Shown in pieces: positions 49,541-57,772 of a stretch of 57,772 bases of DNA (position 1 is its first letter; each line of letters opens with the position of its first letter). Under the pieces are notes generated by a model. The model searched no databases. It was not told the DNA's origin and saw nothing but the letters and a program-made list of their open reading frames with translations. A program made the position numbers and the translations under genes. The DNA is taken from the NCBI GenBank assembly GCA_022766245.1, contig JALEPL010000011.1:1-57772 (forward strand), in the 5' to 3' direction. Origin of the DNA: Lachnospiraceae bacterium. Lineage in GTDB: Bacteria; Bacillota; Clostridia; Lachnospirales; Lachnospiraceae.

Positions 49541-51376
49541 ATGAACAAGTGGAGAACGAAACATATCATAGTGAGTTTAATAGGAATCGCAGCGTGCAAA
49601 ATCAGTTTTGCAGGCTGTTTTCCATTTATACCGGCATATTTTGCGGCGGCATATCTGGAAAATGGAGGAAGGATATTTTTGACTGTCTGCATGCTTTTTG
49701 GAATGGCATTTATGCTGCCTGTTTCCATTATGGCAAAGTATGTCATGGCAATTTTGGTTACCATGATAGTGGTGCGGCTGTCGGAACTGGTGAGTAAAGG
49801 CTGTTATACCTGGATGGCGGCATTGGCGGCGGGAGGAGCTACCGCTGTGTTGTCGGCAGGAGGAGAATTGCTGCAGGCGGGAAATAAGCAGGAACTGCTT
49901 TCAAGTGCGATGGAGGGTCTGTTTGTCTTTGCGGGTACCATGGTGATAAGCCGGATCATACATAGTTTCCTGGAGTTTTCCTGGAAGGGAAGCAGAAAAC
50001 AGGATTCCGTGGAGGGGCAGCAGGAGCGTCTGCTGAACTATGCCCGCTCCTTTCAGTCCCTGTCGGATGTGTTTGGACGTATGAATACTCAGCAGCAGAT
50101 GATGAGTCGGGAGGAAATGGGAATCATGCGCCGGGAGATTGCCGGGAAGCTGTGTGTCTCCTGCGACCAGTGCAGTCTGTGCTGGGAACAGCAGGATAGT
50201 CCTATGCACCAGTGCCTGATGGAATTGCTGGCTTCCCTAAAGGAGGCGGGAATGGCAAATCGTGATCTGGAGCTGAAGATGCAGGAATACTGCCCTTACA
50301 CCCAGGAGATGGTAACAGAGGCAGTTCGGGTGTTTGACCAGATTCGACTGAATGAGGCGTGGTATAATCGGCTGGTGGAGAACCGTGAGGTGATTGCGGA
50401 CCAGCTGGATGCTATGGCCTATATCATGGAGGATTGCGCCAAAAAGGAGAAGGATATCAGTTACGAGAGGAAAAGCCGGCTGGGGGATTTGAAGTATCGC
50501 GCAAAAGAACGGGGGGTTCGGGTAAAGGATGCCACCCTGTGGGAAAAAGAGGACGGACGATGGAGACTTGCGGTGGAGGCATCCGCTGTCAATGGCTGTA
50601 TTGCCACCAGGGAACTGAGCAAAGCAGTGTCTGCGGCATTGGGACGAAAAATGATGCCCGGAAAGGATGAAAAATCACTGATTGGACGAACTGAGAATTG
50701 CTTTTCCTATGAGGAGGAGCCGAAATATCAGGGGATCTATGGTGTGGCCCGTCTGGTGCAGGATGGAGCGGCTGTGTCCGGAGACAATTTCTCTTTTTTA
50801 GAGCCGCAAAACGGCAGATTGATCCTGTGTCTGTCGGATGGCATGGGGTCGGGGAGTGTGGCATGCAAGGAAAGCGAGACAGTCATCGAACTGATTGAGA
50901 AATTCGTGGAGGCAGGATTTGACATTGATACGTCTGTGCGGGTGATGAATTCTGCCATGGTCATGAAGGGGAGGGATGACTTGTTTTCCACAGTGGATAT
51001 CAGTGAGATTAACCTGTATGATGGTGACTGCCGCATTTATAAGATTGGAGCCTCTGCTACCTTTATCAAGAGAAAGGATGAGGTAGAATGCCTGCAGTCC
51101 ACTTCTCTTCCGGTGGGCGTGACTTATCAGCTGGATATGGAGAAAACCAAAAAGCAGCTGGAGGGGGGAGATTTTCTTGTCATGGTATCGGATGGTGTGC
51201 TAGAATATCTTCATGTGCCGCATCCCGAGGAAAAGATGCAGGAAATTATTGAGAGTATTGAGACGAATAACGCCACTGTGATGGCAAAACGAATTTTAGA
51301 GCGGGTGCTGCTTTTTACCGGGGGTCAGGTTCCGGATGATATGACAGTGCTGGCGGCGGCTATTTGGGAGAGATAA
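49541..51376 (+). CDS. spoIIE: stage II sporulation protein E (SpoIIE), short form
   Basis: PP2C-type phosphatase that dephosphorylates SpoIIAA to activate sigma-F in the forespore, and helps the polar septum. The N-terminal ~150 residues hold about five hydrophobic segments, fewer than the ten in B. subtilis. The middle region is helical with a Cys-rich patch (CVSCDQCSLCW). The C-terminal phosphatase (about residues 390-608) has SGDNFSFL, LSDGMGSGSVA, MVSDGVLEYL and PDDMTVLA with the metal-binding Asp residues. Length is 611 aa, against about 830 in Bacillus. The ATG at 49541 follows AAGGAGG at 49526-49532. tilS starts directly after the stop. Confidence 0.92.
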   Translation: MNKWRTKHIIVSLIGIAACKISFAGCFPFIPAYFAAAYLENGGRIFLTVCMLFGMAFMLPVSIMAKYVMAILVTMIVVRLSELVSKGCYTWMAALAAGGATAVLSAGGELLQAGNKQELLSSAMEGLFVFAGTMVISRIIHSFLEFSWKGSRKQDSVEGQQERLLNYARSFQSLSDVFGRMNTQQQMMSREEMGIMRREIAGKLCVSCDQCSLCWEQQDSPMHQCLMELLASLKEAGMANRDLELKMQEYCPYTQEMVTEAVRVFDQIRLNEAWYNRLVENREVIADQLDAMAYIMEDCAKKEKDISYERKSRLGDLKYRAKERGVRVKDATLWEKEDGRWRLAVEASAVNGCIATRELSKAVSAALGRKMMPGKDEKSLIGRTENCFSYEEEPKYQGIYGVARLVQDGAAVSGDNFSFLEPQNGRLILCLSDGMGSGSVACKESETVIELIEKFVEAGFDIDTSVRVMNSAMVMKGRDDLFSTVDISEINLYDGDCRIYKIGASATFIKRKDEVECLQSTSLPVGVTYQLDMEKTKKQLEGGDFLVMVSDGVLEYLHVPHPEEKMQEIIESIETNNATVMAKRILERVLLFTGGQVPDDMTVLAAAIWER

Positions 51377-52744
51377 ATGTTACAGAAGATAGAAAATTAC
51401 ATCAGACAACAGCATATGCTGGAAAGAGGAGACACGGTGATCGCCGGGGTTTCCGGCGGTGCGGACTCTGTGTGTCTCCTGCGGGTGTTACAGGAGCTGA
51501 GCGTCCGGTATGAATTGGCTATCCGGGTGGTGCATGTGGAACATGGCGTACGGGGGCAGGCAAGTCTTTCGGATGCGGCTTTTGTGGAGCAGCTTTGTCA
51601 GAAACTGGAGCTTCCTTTTGTCTGCATGCATTATGATGTGCCAAAGTATGCAAAGGAACGGGGATGGTCCTTGGAGGAGGCAGGAAGGAAGCTGCGCTAT
51701 GAGACCTTTGAACGGGAAGCAGAAGCTTTCCCCGGAGCGAAGATTGCAGTGGCACATAATCAGAATGATCAGGTGGAAACCGTTCTTTTTCAGCTGGCCA
51801 GGGGCAGCAACGTGCGGGGGATGGGTGGTATGTCCCCGGTACGGGGACGGGTGATACGGCCGCTTTTGTGTGTGTCCCGGCAGGAAATCGAGAGATATCT
51901 GGCAGATCTGGGACAGGATTTTTGTGTAGATGCCACAAACGAAACAGACCTTTATGCCAGAAACTGTCTGAGACATCAGGTGATTCCCGTGCTGGAGCAG
52001 GTGAATGCCCGGGCGGTGGCCCATATTGCTGCCGGGGCGGATCGGATGAGGGAGCTGGATGCGTATCTGGGCAGACAGATTCGGAAACTGCGGGAACAGT
52101 TTGTGCAATACAGGGCATCCGGACTGCAAATCGATGCTTCCTGTGCCGGGCAGGTAGAGCCGTTTCTGCTGGGTGAACTGATTTACCGGATTTTGACAGA
52201 GGCTGCCGGAAATGCACGGGATATCAGCCGGGTGCATGTGGAGCAGGTGGAGCGGCTGTTTGATACCGATACGGGAAAAAGCTGCAATTTGCCTTATGGA
52301 TTACGGGCGGTGAGAGTGCCGGAAGGCGTTTTGATTGGAAGAGAAACCATCAAGAAAAAGGAAGTATTTTCCCCTGTGGATTTATTGGATGCAAATGAAT
52401 TTTCCACAGAGCTGCTTTGTGGAAAAGCAAGACCGGAGCAAATAGCGAAAAAAAAGTATACGAAATGGATTGATTATGATAAAATTAAAAATAGTCTATG
52501 CGTGAGAACGCGCCGGGAAGGTGATTATTTCTGGATCAATCAAGACGGGGACAGGCAAAAGCTGAAACAGTTTTTTATTAATGAGAAGCTTCCCCGTCAG
52601 CTCAGAGATGAAATTCTTTTGGTGGCAGATGGCTCCCATATTGTCTGGGTGGTGGGCTATCGCCTGAGCGCGTACTATTATACGACAGAGGGGACGGATA
52701 AAATATTGAAAATACAGTACCATGGAGGAAAAGAAGATGAGTGA
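51377..52744 (+). CDS. tilS: tRNA(Ile)-lysidine synthetase
   Basis: Modifies C34 of the CAU-anticodon tRNA-Ile to lysidine. The PP-loop SGGADS is at residues 26-31, followed by VHVEHGVRG, AVAHNQNDQVET and RPLLCVSR. The C-terminal tRNA-binding domain contains KLKQFFINEKLPRQLRD. Length 455 aa. It follows spoIIE with no gap and overlaps hpt by 8 bp. The tilS-hpt-ftsH order is conserved in Bacillota. Confidence 0.95.
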   Translation: MLQKIENYIRQQHMLERGDTVIAGVSGGADSVCLLRVLQELSVRYELAIRVVHVEHGVRGQASLSDAAFVEQLCQKLELPFVCMHYDVPKYAKERGWSLEEAGRKLRYETFEREAEAFPGAKIAVAHNQNDQVETVLFQLARGSNVRGMGGMSPVRGRVIRPLLCVSRQEIERYLADLGQDFCVDATNETDLYARNCLRHQVIPVLEQVNARAVAHIAAGADRMRELDAYLGRQIRKLREQFVQYRASGLQIDASCAGQVEPFLLGELIYRILTEAAGNARDISRVHVEQVERLFDTDTGKSCNLPYGLRAVRVPEGVLIGRETIKKKEVFSPVDLLDANEFSTELLCGKARPEQIAKKKYTKWIDYDKIKNSLCVRTRREGDYFWINQDGDRQKLKQFFINEKLPRQLRDEILLVADGSHIVWVVGYRLSAYYYTTEGTDKILKIQYHGGKEDE

Positions 52745-53261
52745 GCGGGTGCGTGTACTGCTTTCGGAAGAAGAGTTGGATCAAAGAATTGCCCAGATCG
52801 GTCAGCAGATCAGCCGGGAGTATGCCGGCGAGAGTGTTCACCTGATCTGTATTTTGAAAGGATCCATATTTTTTACCTGTGAATTGGCTAAGAGAATTAC
52901 GGTTCCGGTGACCCTTGATTTTATGTGTGTGTCCAGCTATGGGTCTTCCACTGTGTCCAGTGGAGTGATTCAGATTAAAAAGGATCTGGATGAATCGATT
53001 GAAGGAAAAAATGTCATCGTAATCGAGGATATTATAGATACCGGAAGGACACTGAAGTATCTTTTGGAGGATCTGACAAAGCGCAATCCTAAGACATTGC
53101 GGCTGTGCACACTTTTAGATAAGCCGGATCGGCGCGTGACGGACGTGAAAACGGATTATACCGGATTTGAGATACCGGATGAATTTGTAGTCGGGTATGG
53201 TCTGGATTATGACCAGAGATATCGGAATCTGCCGTATATCGGGATTCTGTCGTTTGACTAG
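52737..53261 (+). CDS. hpt: hypoxanthine phosphoribosyltransferase
   Basis: Purine salvage enzyme making IMP (and GMP) from the base and PRPP. The PRPP loop EDIIDTGRT is at 97-105, with KGSIFF near residue 41 and DFMCVSSYG. Length 174 aa. The ATG at 52737 is chosen because GGAGG at 52725-52729 is 7 nt upstream; the ATG at 52722 overlaps that site. It overlaps tilS by 8 bp. In Bacillus Hpt and TilS proteins also interact to regulate ftsH; that is not visible here. Confidence 0.95.
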   Translation: MSERVRVLLSEEELDQRIAQIGQQISREYAGESVHLICILKGSIFFTCELAKRITVPVTLDFMCVSSYGSSTVSSGVIQIKKDLDESIEGKNVIVIEDIIDTGRTLKYLLEDLTKRNPKTLRLCTLLDKPDRRVTDVKTDYTGFEIPDEFVVGYGLDYDQRYRNLPYIGILSFD

Positions 53262-53273
53262 GAAGGAGTTTTC

Positions 53274-55085
53274 GTGAAGAAGAATTATCGAGGTTTCGGG
53301 TTTTATGTGTTGCTGATTTTAATTGTGGTTTTTGTATGGTATTTGCTGGATGGCAATCATCTGTCCAATAGCACCTACAATTACACACAGTTTACGGAGG
53401 AAATCGACCAGGGCGAGATTGCTTTTGTGGAGATTCATCCGAATCGTGAGGTGCCTACGGGAAGTCTGGAGATTACCCGCACGGACAACACGGATGAGAC
53501 ACTGTATGTATCGAATGTGCAGGAAGTGCGCCAGATGATGCAGGATGCGGACTTTACTGCTTATGTAGAGTATGATGTGCCGGCGGAAAACTGGCTGATT
53601 TCTTTGCTGCCGCTTCTTTTAGTGTTTGGTGCAATGTTCATTCTTTTTGTGATTATGAACAATCAGGCTGCAAATGGCGGCGGCAATTCCAAAATGATGA
53701 ATTTTGGCAAGAGTCGTGCAAAGATGACCACAGACGAGAATAAACAGGTTACTTTTGACAAAGTGGCAGGTCTTCGAGAGGAGAAGGAAGAACTCCAGGA
53801 AATTGTTGATTTTCTGAAAGATCCTCGCAAGTACACGAAGCTGGGAGCGAGAATCCCTAAGGGTGTGCTTCTGGTGGGACCTCCCGGTACCGGTAAAACA
53901 TTGTTGGCAAAAGCGGTGGCCGGGGAGGCGGCAGTGCCTTTCTTTAGCATTTCCGGTTCCGATTTTGTGGAGATGTTCGTGGGTGTGGGTGCATCCCGTG
54001 TCCGTGATCTGTTCGAGGATGCCAAGAAAAATGCTCCTTGTATTGTCTTTATCGACGAGATTGATGCAGTGGCAAGACGCAGAGGAACCGGCATGGGAGG
54101 AGGACATGACGAGCGTGAGCAGACCCTGAACCAGCTCCTTGTGGAAATGGATGGATTTGGCGTGAATGAGGGCATCATCGTGATGGCAGCCACGAACCGA
54201 GTGGATATTCTGGATCCCGCCATTATGCGTCCCGGTCGTTTTGACCGGAAAGTGCATGTGGGCAGACCGGATGTGGCCGGAAGAGAGGAAATCCTCAATG
54301 TGCATGCTCAGAATAAGCCACTGGCGGAGGATGTGGATTTGCAGCAGATTGCCCGTACGACTGCCGGATTTACCGGAGCAGATCTGGAGAATCTGTTGAA
54401 CGAGGCGGCAATCTACGCAGCCAAGGATAATCGGGAATATATCAAACATGATGATATTAAGCGTGCCTTTGTGAAGGTGGGCATCGGTGCAGAGAAGAAA
54501 AGCCGTGTGATTTCTGATAAAGAAAAACGGATTACAGCTTTCCACGAAGCAGGCCATGCTATTCTGTTTCATTTACTGCCGGATGTGGGACCGGTGTATT
54601 CTGTGTCCATTATTCCTACCGGAGCCGGAGCGGCCGGATATACCATGCCTTTGCCGGAAAAGGACGAGATGTTCCGTACCAAGGGACAGATGCTGCAGGA
54701 AATTACCGTGGATCTGGGTGGACGTGTGGCAGAAGAGCTGATCTTTGATGATATTACCACCGGGGCATCCCAGGATATCAAGCAGGCTACCGAACTGGCC
54801 AAGGCCATGGTGACAAAGTATGGTATGTCAGAAAATGTGGGCCTGATAAACTACAACAATGATGATGATGAGGTGTTTATCGGCAGAGATTTGGCTCATA
54901 CCAGAGGATATGGCGAAAATGTGGCTACCCGCATTGATCAGGAGGTAAAGCGCATTATCGATGAGTGCTATGGTAAGGCTAAGACCATGATTACCGAACA
55001 TGATGATGTGCTGCATCGCTGCGCAGAACTCCTGCTGGAAAAAGAAAAAATCAGCCGGGAAGAATTTGAAGCATTGTTTTCGTGA
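53274..55085 (+). CDS. ftsH: ATP-dependent zinc metalloprotease FtsH
   Basis: Membrane-bound AAA protease for quality control and regulatory turnover. Two membrane segments (about residues 9-22 and 107-127) flank a small extracytoplasmic domain. Walker A is GPPGTGKT at 202-209, Walker [11 protein letters not shown], the second region of homology is [19 protein letters not shown], and the zinc site is HEAGH at 424-428. Length is 603 aa. The start is GTG, 6 nt after AGGAAGGAG. In Bacillus it is needed for sporulation, which fits the neighbours. Confidence 0.97.
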   Translation: MKKNYRGFGFYVLLILIVVFVWYLLDGNHLSNSTYNYTQFTEEIDQGEIAFVEIHPNREVPTGSLEITRTDNTDETLYVSNVQEVRQMMQDADFTAYVEYDVPAENWLISLLPLLLVFGAMFILFVIMNNQAANGGGNSKMMNFGKSRAKMTTDENKQVTFDKVAGLREEKEELQEIVDFLKDPRKYTKLGARIPKGVLLVGPPGTGKTLLAKAVAGEAAVPFFSISGSDFVEMFVGVGASRVRDLFEDAKKNAPCIVFIDEIDAVARRRGTGMGGGHDEREQTLNQLLVEMDGFGVNEGIIVMAATNRVDILDPAIMRPGRFDRKVHVGRPDVAGREEILNVHAQNKPLAEDVDLQQIARTTAGFTGADLENLLNEAAIYAAKDNREYIKHDDIKRAFVKVGIGAEKKSRVISDKEKRITAFHEAGHAILFHLLPDVGPVYSVSIIPTGAGAAGYTMPLPEKDEMFRTKGQMLQEITVDLGGRVAEELIFDDITTGASQDIKQATELAKAMVTKYGMSENVGLINYNNDDDEVFIGRDLAHTRGYGENVATRIDQEVKRIIDECYGKAKTMITEHDDVLHRCAELLLEKEKISREEFEALFS

Positions 55086-55319
55086 GAGAATCTGGGTCGT
55101 TACAAATGAAAAGAGCCGGATATCACATTTTTTGTTAGGAACGCACATGAGATTTTGGGTAATCAGAAAAAACCGAGAAAAATATGCACAAAAAACAGGG
55201 TGAAAATTTGTGAAGATTGTGCACACTTTAATCCGGGTTCATGCTATTATGATTAACGTAAAAACCCCCCAATACATTATATAGTTTTTGCTACACCCCA
55301 TAGTAAAAATACCTTCTCC
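55086..55319. other. AT-rich intergenic region after ftsH
   Basis: No gene is supported. There are C-runs (AACCCCCCAATAC near 55264, CTACACCCCATAG near 55291) and the TATATAG near 55281. A short transcript ending at the 55320-55353 terminator is possible, but no convincing promoter was found. Confidence 0.4.
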
Positions 55320-55353
55320 AAAAAAGACAGCGATTGAATCGTCTGTCTTTTTT
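55320..55353. terminator. terminator downstream of ftsH
   Basis: AAAAAAGACAG at 55320-55330 pairs with CTGTCTTTTTT at 55343-55353 around CGATTGAATCGT, whose ends also pair. A-run and T-run flanks make it active on both strands. Confidence 0.85.
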
Positions 55354-55405
55354 ACTTTGTGATTTTTGCATTCTTGAATCATTTTCCTGCGGTCTACGCG
55401 GTTCC

Positions 55406-55429
55406 GCTTCGACCTGTTCTGAACAGATA
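55406..55429 (-). repeat. single end of the 36179-36363 element
   Basis: GCTTCGACCTGTTCTGAACAGATA is, read in reverse, nearly the left end of the element at 36179-36203 (two mismatches in the shared part). It lies between the ftsH terminator and the promoter of the amylase gene. TCTACGC 16 bp upstream is also shared with the interior of that element. Confidence 0.6.
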
Positions 55430-55442
55430 CGTGATTTTTTCA

Positions 55443-55471
55443 TTGTAATTGAGGGGAGTTTCCTTTATTAT
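55443..55471 (+). promoter_or_regulatory. candidate promoter of the GH13 gene
   Basis: TTGTAA at 55443-55448 and TATTAT at 55466-55471 are 17 bp apart, 40 bp upstream of the ATG. No cre site (TGWNANCGNTNWCA) was seen nearby. Confidence 0.55.
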
Positions 55472-55511
55472 AAAAGATAGATAAAGATGAAATATACGGA
55501 AGGTAGAAAGA

Positions 55512-57614
55512 ATGAGTGAACGATCTATTTATGAATTGAACAGGGTTCAGCAGTATATTATGCAGATGCGCCCGATTTTGAGAAAAAGGGCTCTTTTTTC
55601 CGATGGAACAGAGGATTATCGCAGCCCATCAGAACCAAAGCCGTTTGACAATGTGACCATTCGGTTCCGTACTGCAAAAAATAATGTGGATGCAGTGTGG
55701 ATGTGCTCAGATCATCAGCGATATCGCATGAGAAAAACAGAGTCAGATGATGTGTTTGATTATTATTCCACGGAAATCAGCCTGACAGAGGAGACGGTTC
55801 ACTATTATTTTGAGATAGTAACCGGTATGCTTCGCTGTTATTTTGACCGTTATGGCGTGAGTCCGGAGGTGCGGCCGCAATACAGCTTTTGCATTGTTCC
55901 TGGATTTTCTACTCCGCAGTGGGCTAAGGGAGCGGTTATGTATCAGATTCTTGTGGATCGTTTTTATAATGGGGATCCATCCAATGATGTATTGACAGAC
56001 GAATATTTCTATATTCGCGGGAACAGTACCCGTGTGACGGATTGGAATAAATGCCCGGAGAATTTCTCTGTGGCAGAGTTTTACGGCGGCGATTTGGAAG
56101 GCGTGCGGCAGAAGCTGGATTATCTGGCGGATTTGGGAATTGAAGTAATCTATTTTAATCCGCTGTTTGTTTCTCCGTCTAATCATAAATACGATATTCA
56201 GGATTATGACCATATTGATCCCCATTATGGGAAAATCGTGGTAGATGAGGGAGAACTTCTGGATGCAGAGCATCATCTCAACAGCGAGGCTTCCAGATAT
56301 ATCACCCGAGTGACGGATAAGCGGAACTTAGAGGCCAGTGACCAGCTCTTTGCACAGCTTGTAGAAGAGGCACATGCCAGAGGCATCAGAGTGATTCTGG
56401 ATGGCGTGTTTAATCACTGTGGTTCCTTTAATAAGTGGCTGGATCGGGAGAAAATTTATACTGAGGAGGCCGGATATGAGCCGGGGGCATACCGTGAAAA
56501 AGAAAGTCCCTATCATGACTTCTTCCATTTTTATGAGGAAGACAAGTGGCCGGATAATCATACCTATGATGGTTGGTGGGGGCATGATACCCTGCCAAAA
56601 CTGAATTACGAAGCCTCTGAGACTTTGCGGGACTATATTCTGAAAGTGGCTGCAAAATGGGTGTCACCGCCGTATAATGCGGATGGATGGAGGCTGGACG
56701 TGGCTGCAGACCTGGGACACAGCCCGGAATATAATCACCAGTTTTGGAGAGATTTTCGTGATACGGTGAAGAAAGCAAATCCGGATGCTGTGATTCTGGC
56801 AGAGCACTACGGTGATCCCAGATCCTGGTTGGAGGGCGACCAGTGGGATACGGTAATGAACTATGATGCATTCATGGAGCCGCTGACCTGGTTTTTGACC
56901 GGCATGGAAAAGCACAGTGATGACTTTAAACCCGGAAATATCGGCAAGATTGAATACTTTGTGGGGGCTATGAGACACTATATGGCCAGTTTTATGACAC
57001 CATCCCTGCAGTGCGCCATGAATGAATTATCGAATCACGATCATTCCAGATTCCTGACTCGGACCAACCATAAGGTGGGTCGTGTAGATCATCTGGGATC
57101 TCAGGCGGCAGAGGAAGGCGTGAATAAGGCAGTGCTCCGTGAGGCCGTAGTAATTCAGATGACCTGGCCGGGAGCACCTACCATTTATTATGGAGATGAA
57201 GCGGGTCTTTGCGGCTTCACCGATCCGGATAACCGGCGGACTTATCCCTGGGGACGGGAAGACCGGGAGCTTATTGCTTTCCATCGTGATCTTATTCGGA
57301 TTCATAAGGAAAATCCTGCATTTCGGACAGGGTCTGTGAAGTTCCTGAATGGGGAAGACAATATTTTGTGCTATGGACGATTTAACCGTAAACAGCAGTT
57401 TGTAATCCTGATTAACAACGATGACAGAGACTGCCGTCTGGATCTGTCTGTGTGGGCGGCTGGTCTGCCGAGACAGGGAAGACTGAAACGAATTCTGTAT
57501 ACCTATGAGACGGGATATACATTGGATCCGGTTTATTATCCCATTAGCCATGGGCGTATTGATGTGGTGCTTTCTAAGCATGCAGCAATGATTCTTCAAA
57601 ATGTGGTTGATTGA
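55512..57614 (+). CDS. glycoside hydrolase family 13 enzyme (neopullulanase/alpha-amylase type)
   Basis: Hydrolyses alpha-glucans or maltodextrins. The N-terminal ~130 residues resemble the beta-sandwich of neopullulanases (CBM34-like). The barrel starts at WAKGAVMYQILVDRFYNGD. Catalytic residues: region I DGVFNHCG, nucleophile Asp396 in GWRLDVAAD, acid/base Glu431 in ILAEHYGD, and transition-state Asp510 in SNHDHS. A C-terminal beta domain ends the protein. Length is 700 aa. There is no signal peptide, so it acts in the cytoplasm on imported oligosaccharides or glycogen. GGAAGGTAGAAAG precedes the ATG. Confidence 0.9.
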   Translation: MSERSIYELNRVQQYIMQMRPILRKRALFSDGTEDYRSPSEPKPFDNVTIRFRTAKNNVDAVWMCSDHQRYRMRKTESDDVFDYYSTEISLTEETVHYYFEIVTGMLRCYFDRYGVSPEVRPQYSFCIVPGFSTPQWAKGAVMYQILVDRFYNGDPSNDVLTDEYFYIRGNSTRVTDWNKCPENFSVAEFYGGDLEGVRQKLDYLADLGIEVIYFNPLFVSPSNHKYDIQDYDHIDPHYGKIVVDEGELLDAEHHLNSEASRYITRVTDKRNLEASDQLFAQLVEEAHARGIRVILDGVFNHCGSFNKWLDREKIYTEEAGYEPGAYREKESPYHDFFHFYEEDKWPDNHTYDGWWGHDTLPKLNYEASETLRDYILKVAAKWVSPPYNADGWRLDVAADLGHSPEYNHQFWRDFRDTVKKANPDAVILAEHYGDPRSWLEGDQWDTVMNYDAFMEPLTWFLTGMEKHSDDFKPGNIGKIEYFVGAMRHYMASFMTPSLQCAMNELSNHDHSRFLTRTNHKVGRVDHLGSQAAEEGVNKAVLREAVVIQMTWPGAPTIYYGDEAGLCGFTDPDNRRTYPWGREDRELIAFHRDLIRIHKENPAFRTGSVKFLNGEDNILCYGRFNRKQQFVILINNDDRDCRLDLSVWAAGLPRQGRLKRILYTYETGYTLDPVYYPISHGRIDVVLSKHAAMILQNVVD

Positions 57615-57639
57615 TGACGATAAAAGGTGAAAAGAATGG

Positions 57640-57668
57640 TTGCACAATAAAAAAGCATGTGATATAAT
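57640..57668 (+). promoter_or_regulatory. promoter of the tRNA-Tyr transcript
   Basis: TTGCAC at 57640-57645 and TATAAT at 57663-57668 are 17 bp apart, about 32 bp before the tRNA. CTGTCA/TGACAG (57674-57695) forms a small hairpin just before the tRNA. Confidence 0.75.
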
Positions 57669-57699
57669 CAAACACTGTCAGGTCAAAACTGACAGAAAT

Positions 57700-57772
57700 G
57701 GGCAGATTCCCGAGTGGCCAAAGGGGACAGACTGTAAATCTGCTGCAAATTGCTTCGGTGGTTCGAATCCAC
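57700..57772 (+). tRNA. tRNA-Tyr (GUA), cut by the window edge
   Basis: GGGCAGA acceptor strand at 57700-57706, D arm CCCG...GGGG, anticodon loop CTGTAAA with anticodon GTA at 57734-57736, a long variable arm (TGCAAATTGCTTCGG) as expected for bacterial tRNA-Tyr, and the start of the T arm with GTTCGAATCCAC. The 3' acceptor strand and CCA lie beyond the window. It is probably the first of a tRNA cluster. Confidence 0.9.

Overview
The window looks like chromosomal DNA of a spore-forming, anaerobic member of the Bacillota, most likely a Lachnospiraceae-type clostridium. The support is a sporulation and division block in Bacillus-like order (HU, rqcP, yabP, yabQ, divIC, spoIIE, tilS, hpt, ftsH), a CotS-like coat kinase, a multi-subunit 2-oxoacid:ferredoxin oxidoreductase, ferrous-iron uptake by a FeoA-FeoB fusion, and strong AGGAGG-type ribosome binding sites. 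Nearly all genes are on the + strand. No phage, insertion sequence or CRISPR array was seen.

Layout. 1-330: a perfect 77-bp tandem duplication ahead of bioB. 331-10579: bioB, a small unknown gene, then the phosphate island: pstS-pstC-pstA-pstB-phoU, a convergent diguanylate cyclase gene with a LacI/periplasmic-binding-protein-like sensor, and a PhoP/PhoR-type two-component system. The pstS and phoP upstream regions carry TTTACA arrays with the same spacing, which fits PhoP control of both. 10664-18123: a YhaO/YhaN (SbcD/SbcC-like) nuclease-ATPase pair, an orphan Lon-type AAA ATPase without a protease domain, and feoAB. 18262-25576: a giant TPR-GAF-GGDEF protein, an SsuABC/ThiXYZ-like ABC importer and a membrane-anchored lipase-like protein. 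25677-26707: a decayed AAA/PD-(D/E)XK gene. 26940-31637: citrate synthase and a four-subunit oxidoreductase, which together could supply acetyl-CoA and citrate for 2-oxoglutarate synthesis. 31881-35828: a small ABC-2 exporter, a DUF4321 membrane protein, a LysM protein and an unknown gene. 35829-37006: an unusual 1.2-kb region with tandem repeats, a palindromic element and a candidate ~375-nt structured RNA with its own promoter and terminator. 37007-47745: proS, a paralogue of the giant GGDEF protein, cca, cotS-like, a PEGA lipoprotein, phosphohexomutase and HU. 47881-55085: the sporulation/division/tRNA/protease block. 55512-57772: a GH13 amylase-family enzyme and the start of a tRNA-Tyr.

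Three themes stand out. First, cyclic-di-GMP signalling is over-represented: three GGDEF proteins with intact motifs and different sensor modules. Two of these are distant paralogues with a degenerate STAND-like N-terminus. Second, a family of short intergenic palindromes (27-28 nt, arms like GTAACTAT/ATAGTTAC) recurs at least eight times, usually just 5' of a ribosome binding site and once overlapping a stop codon. Longer relatives and a second hairpin family are also present. Third, the structured RNA upstream of proS matches no riboswitch or housekeeping RNA that I could recognise.
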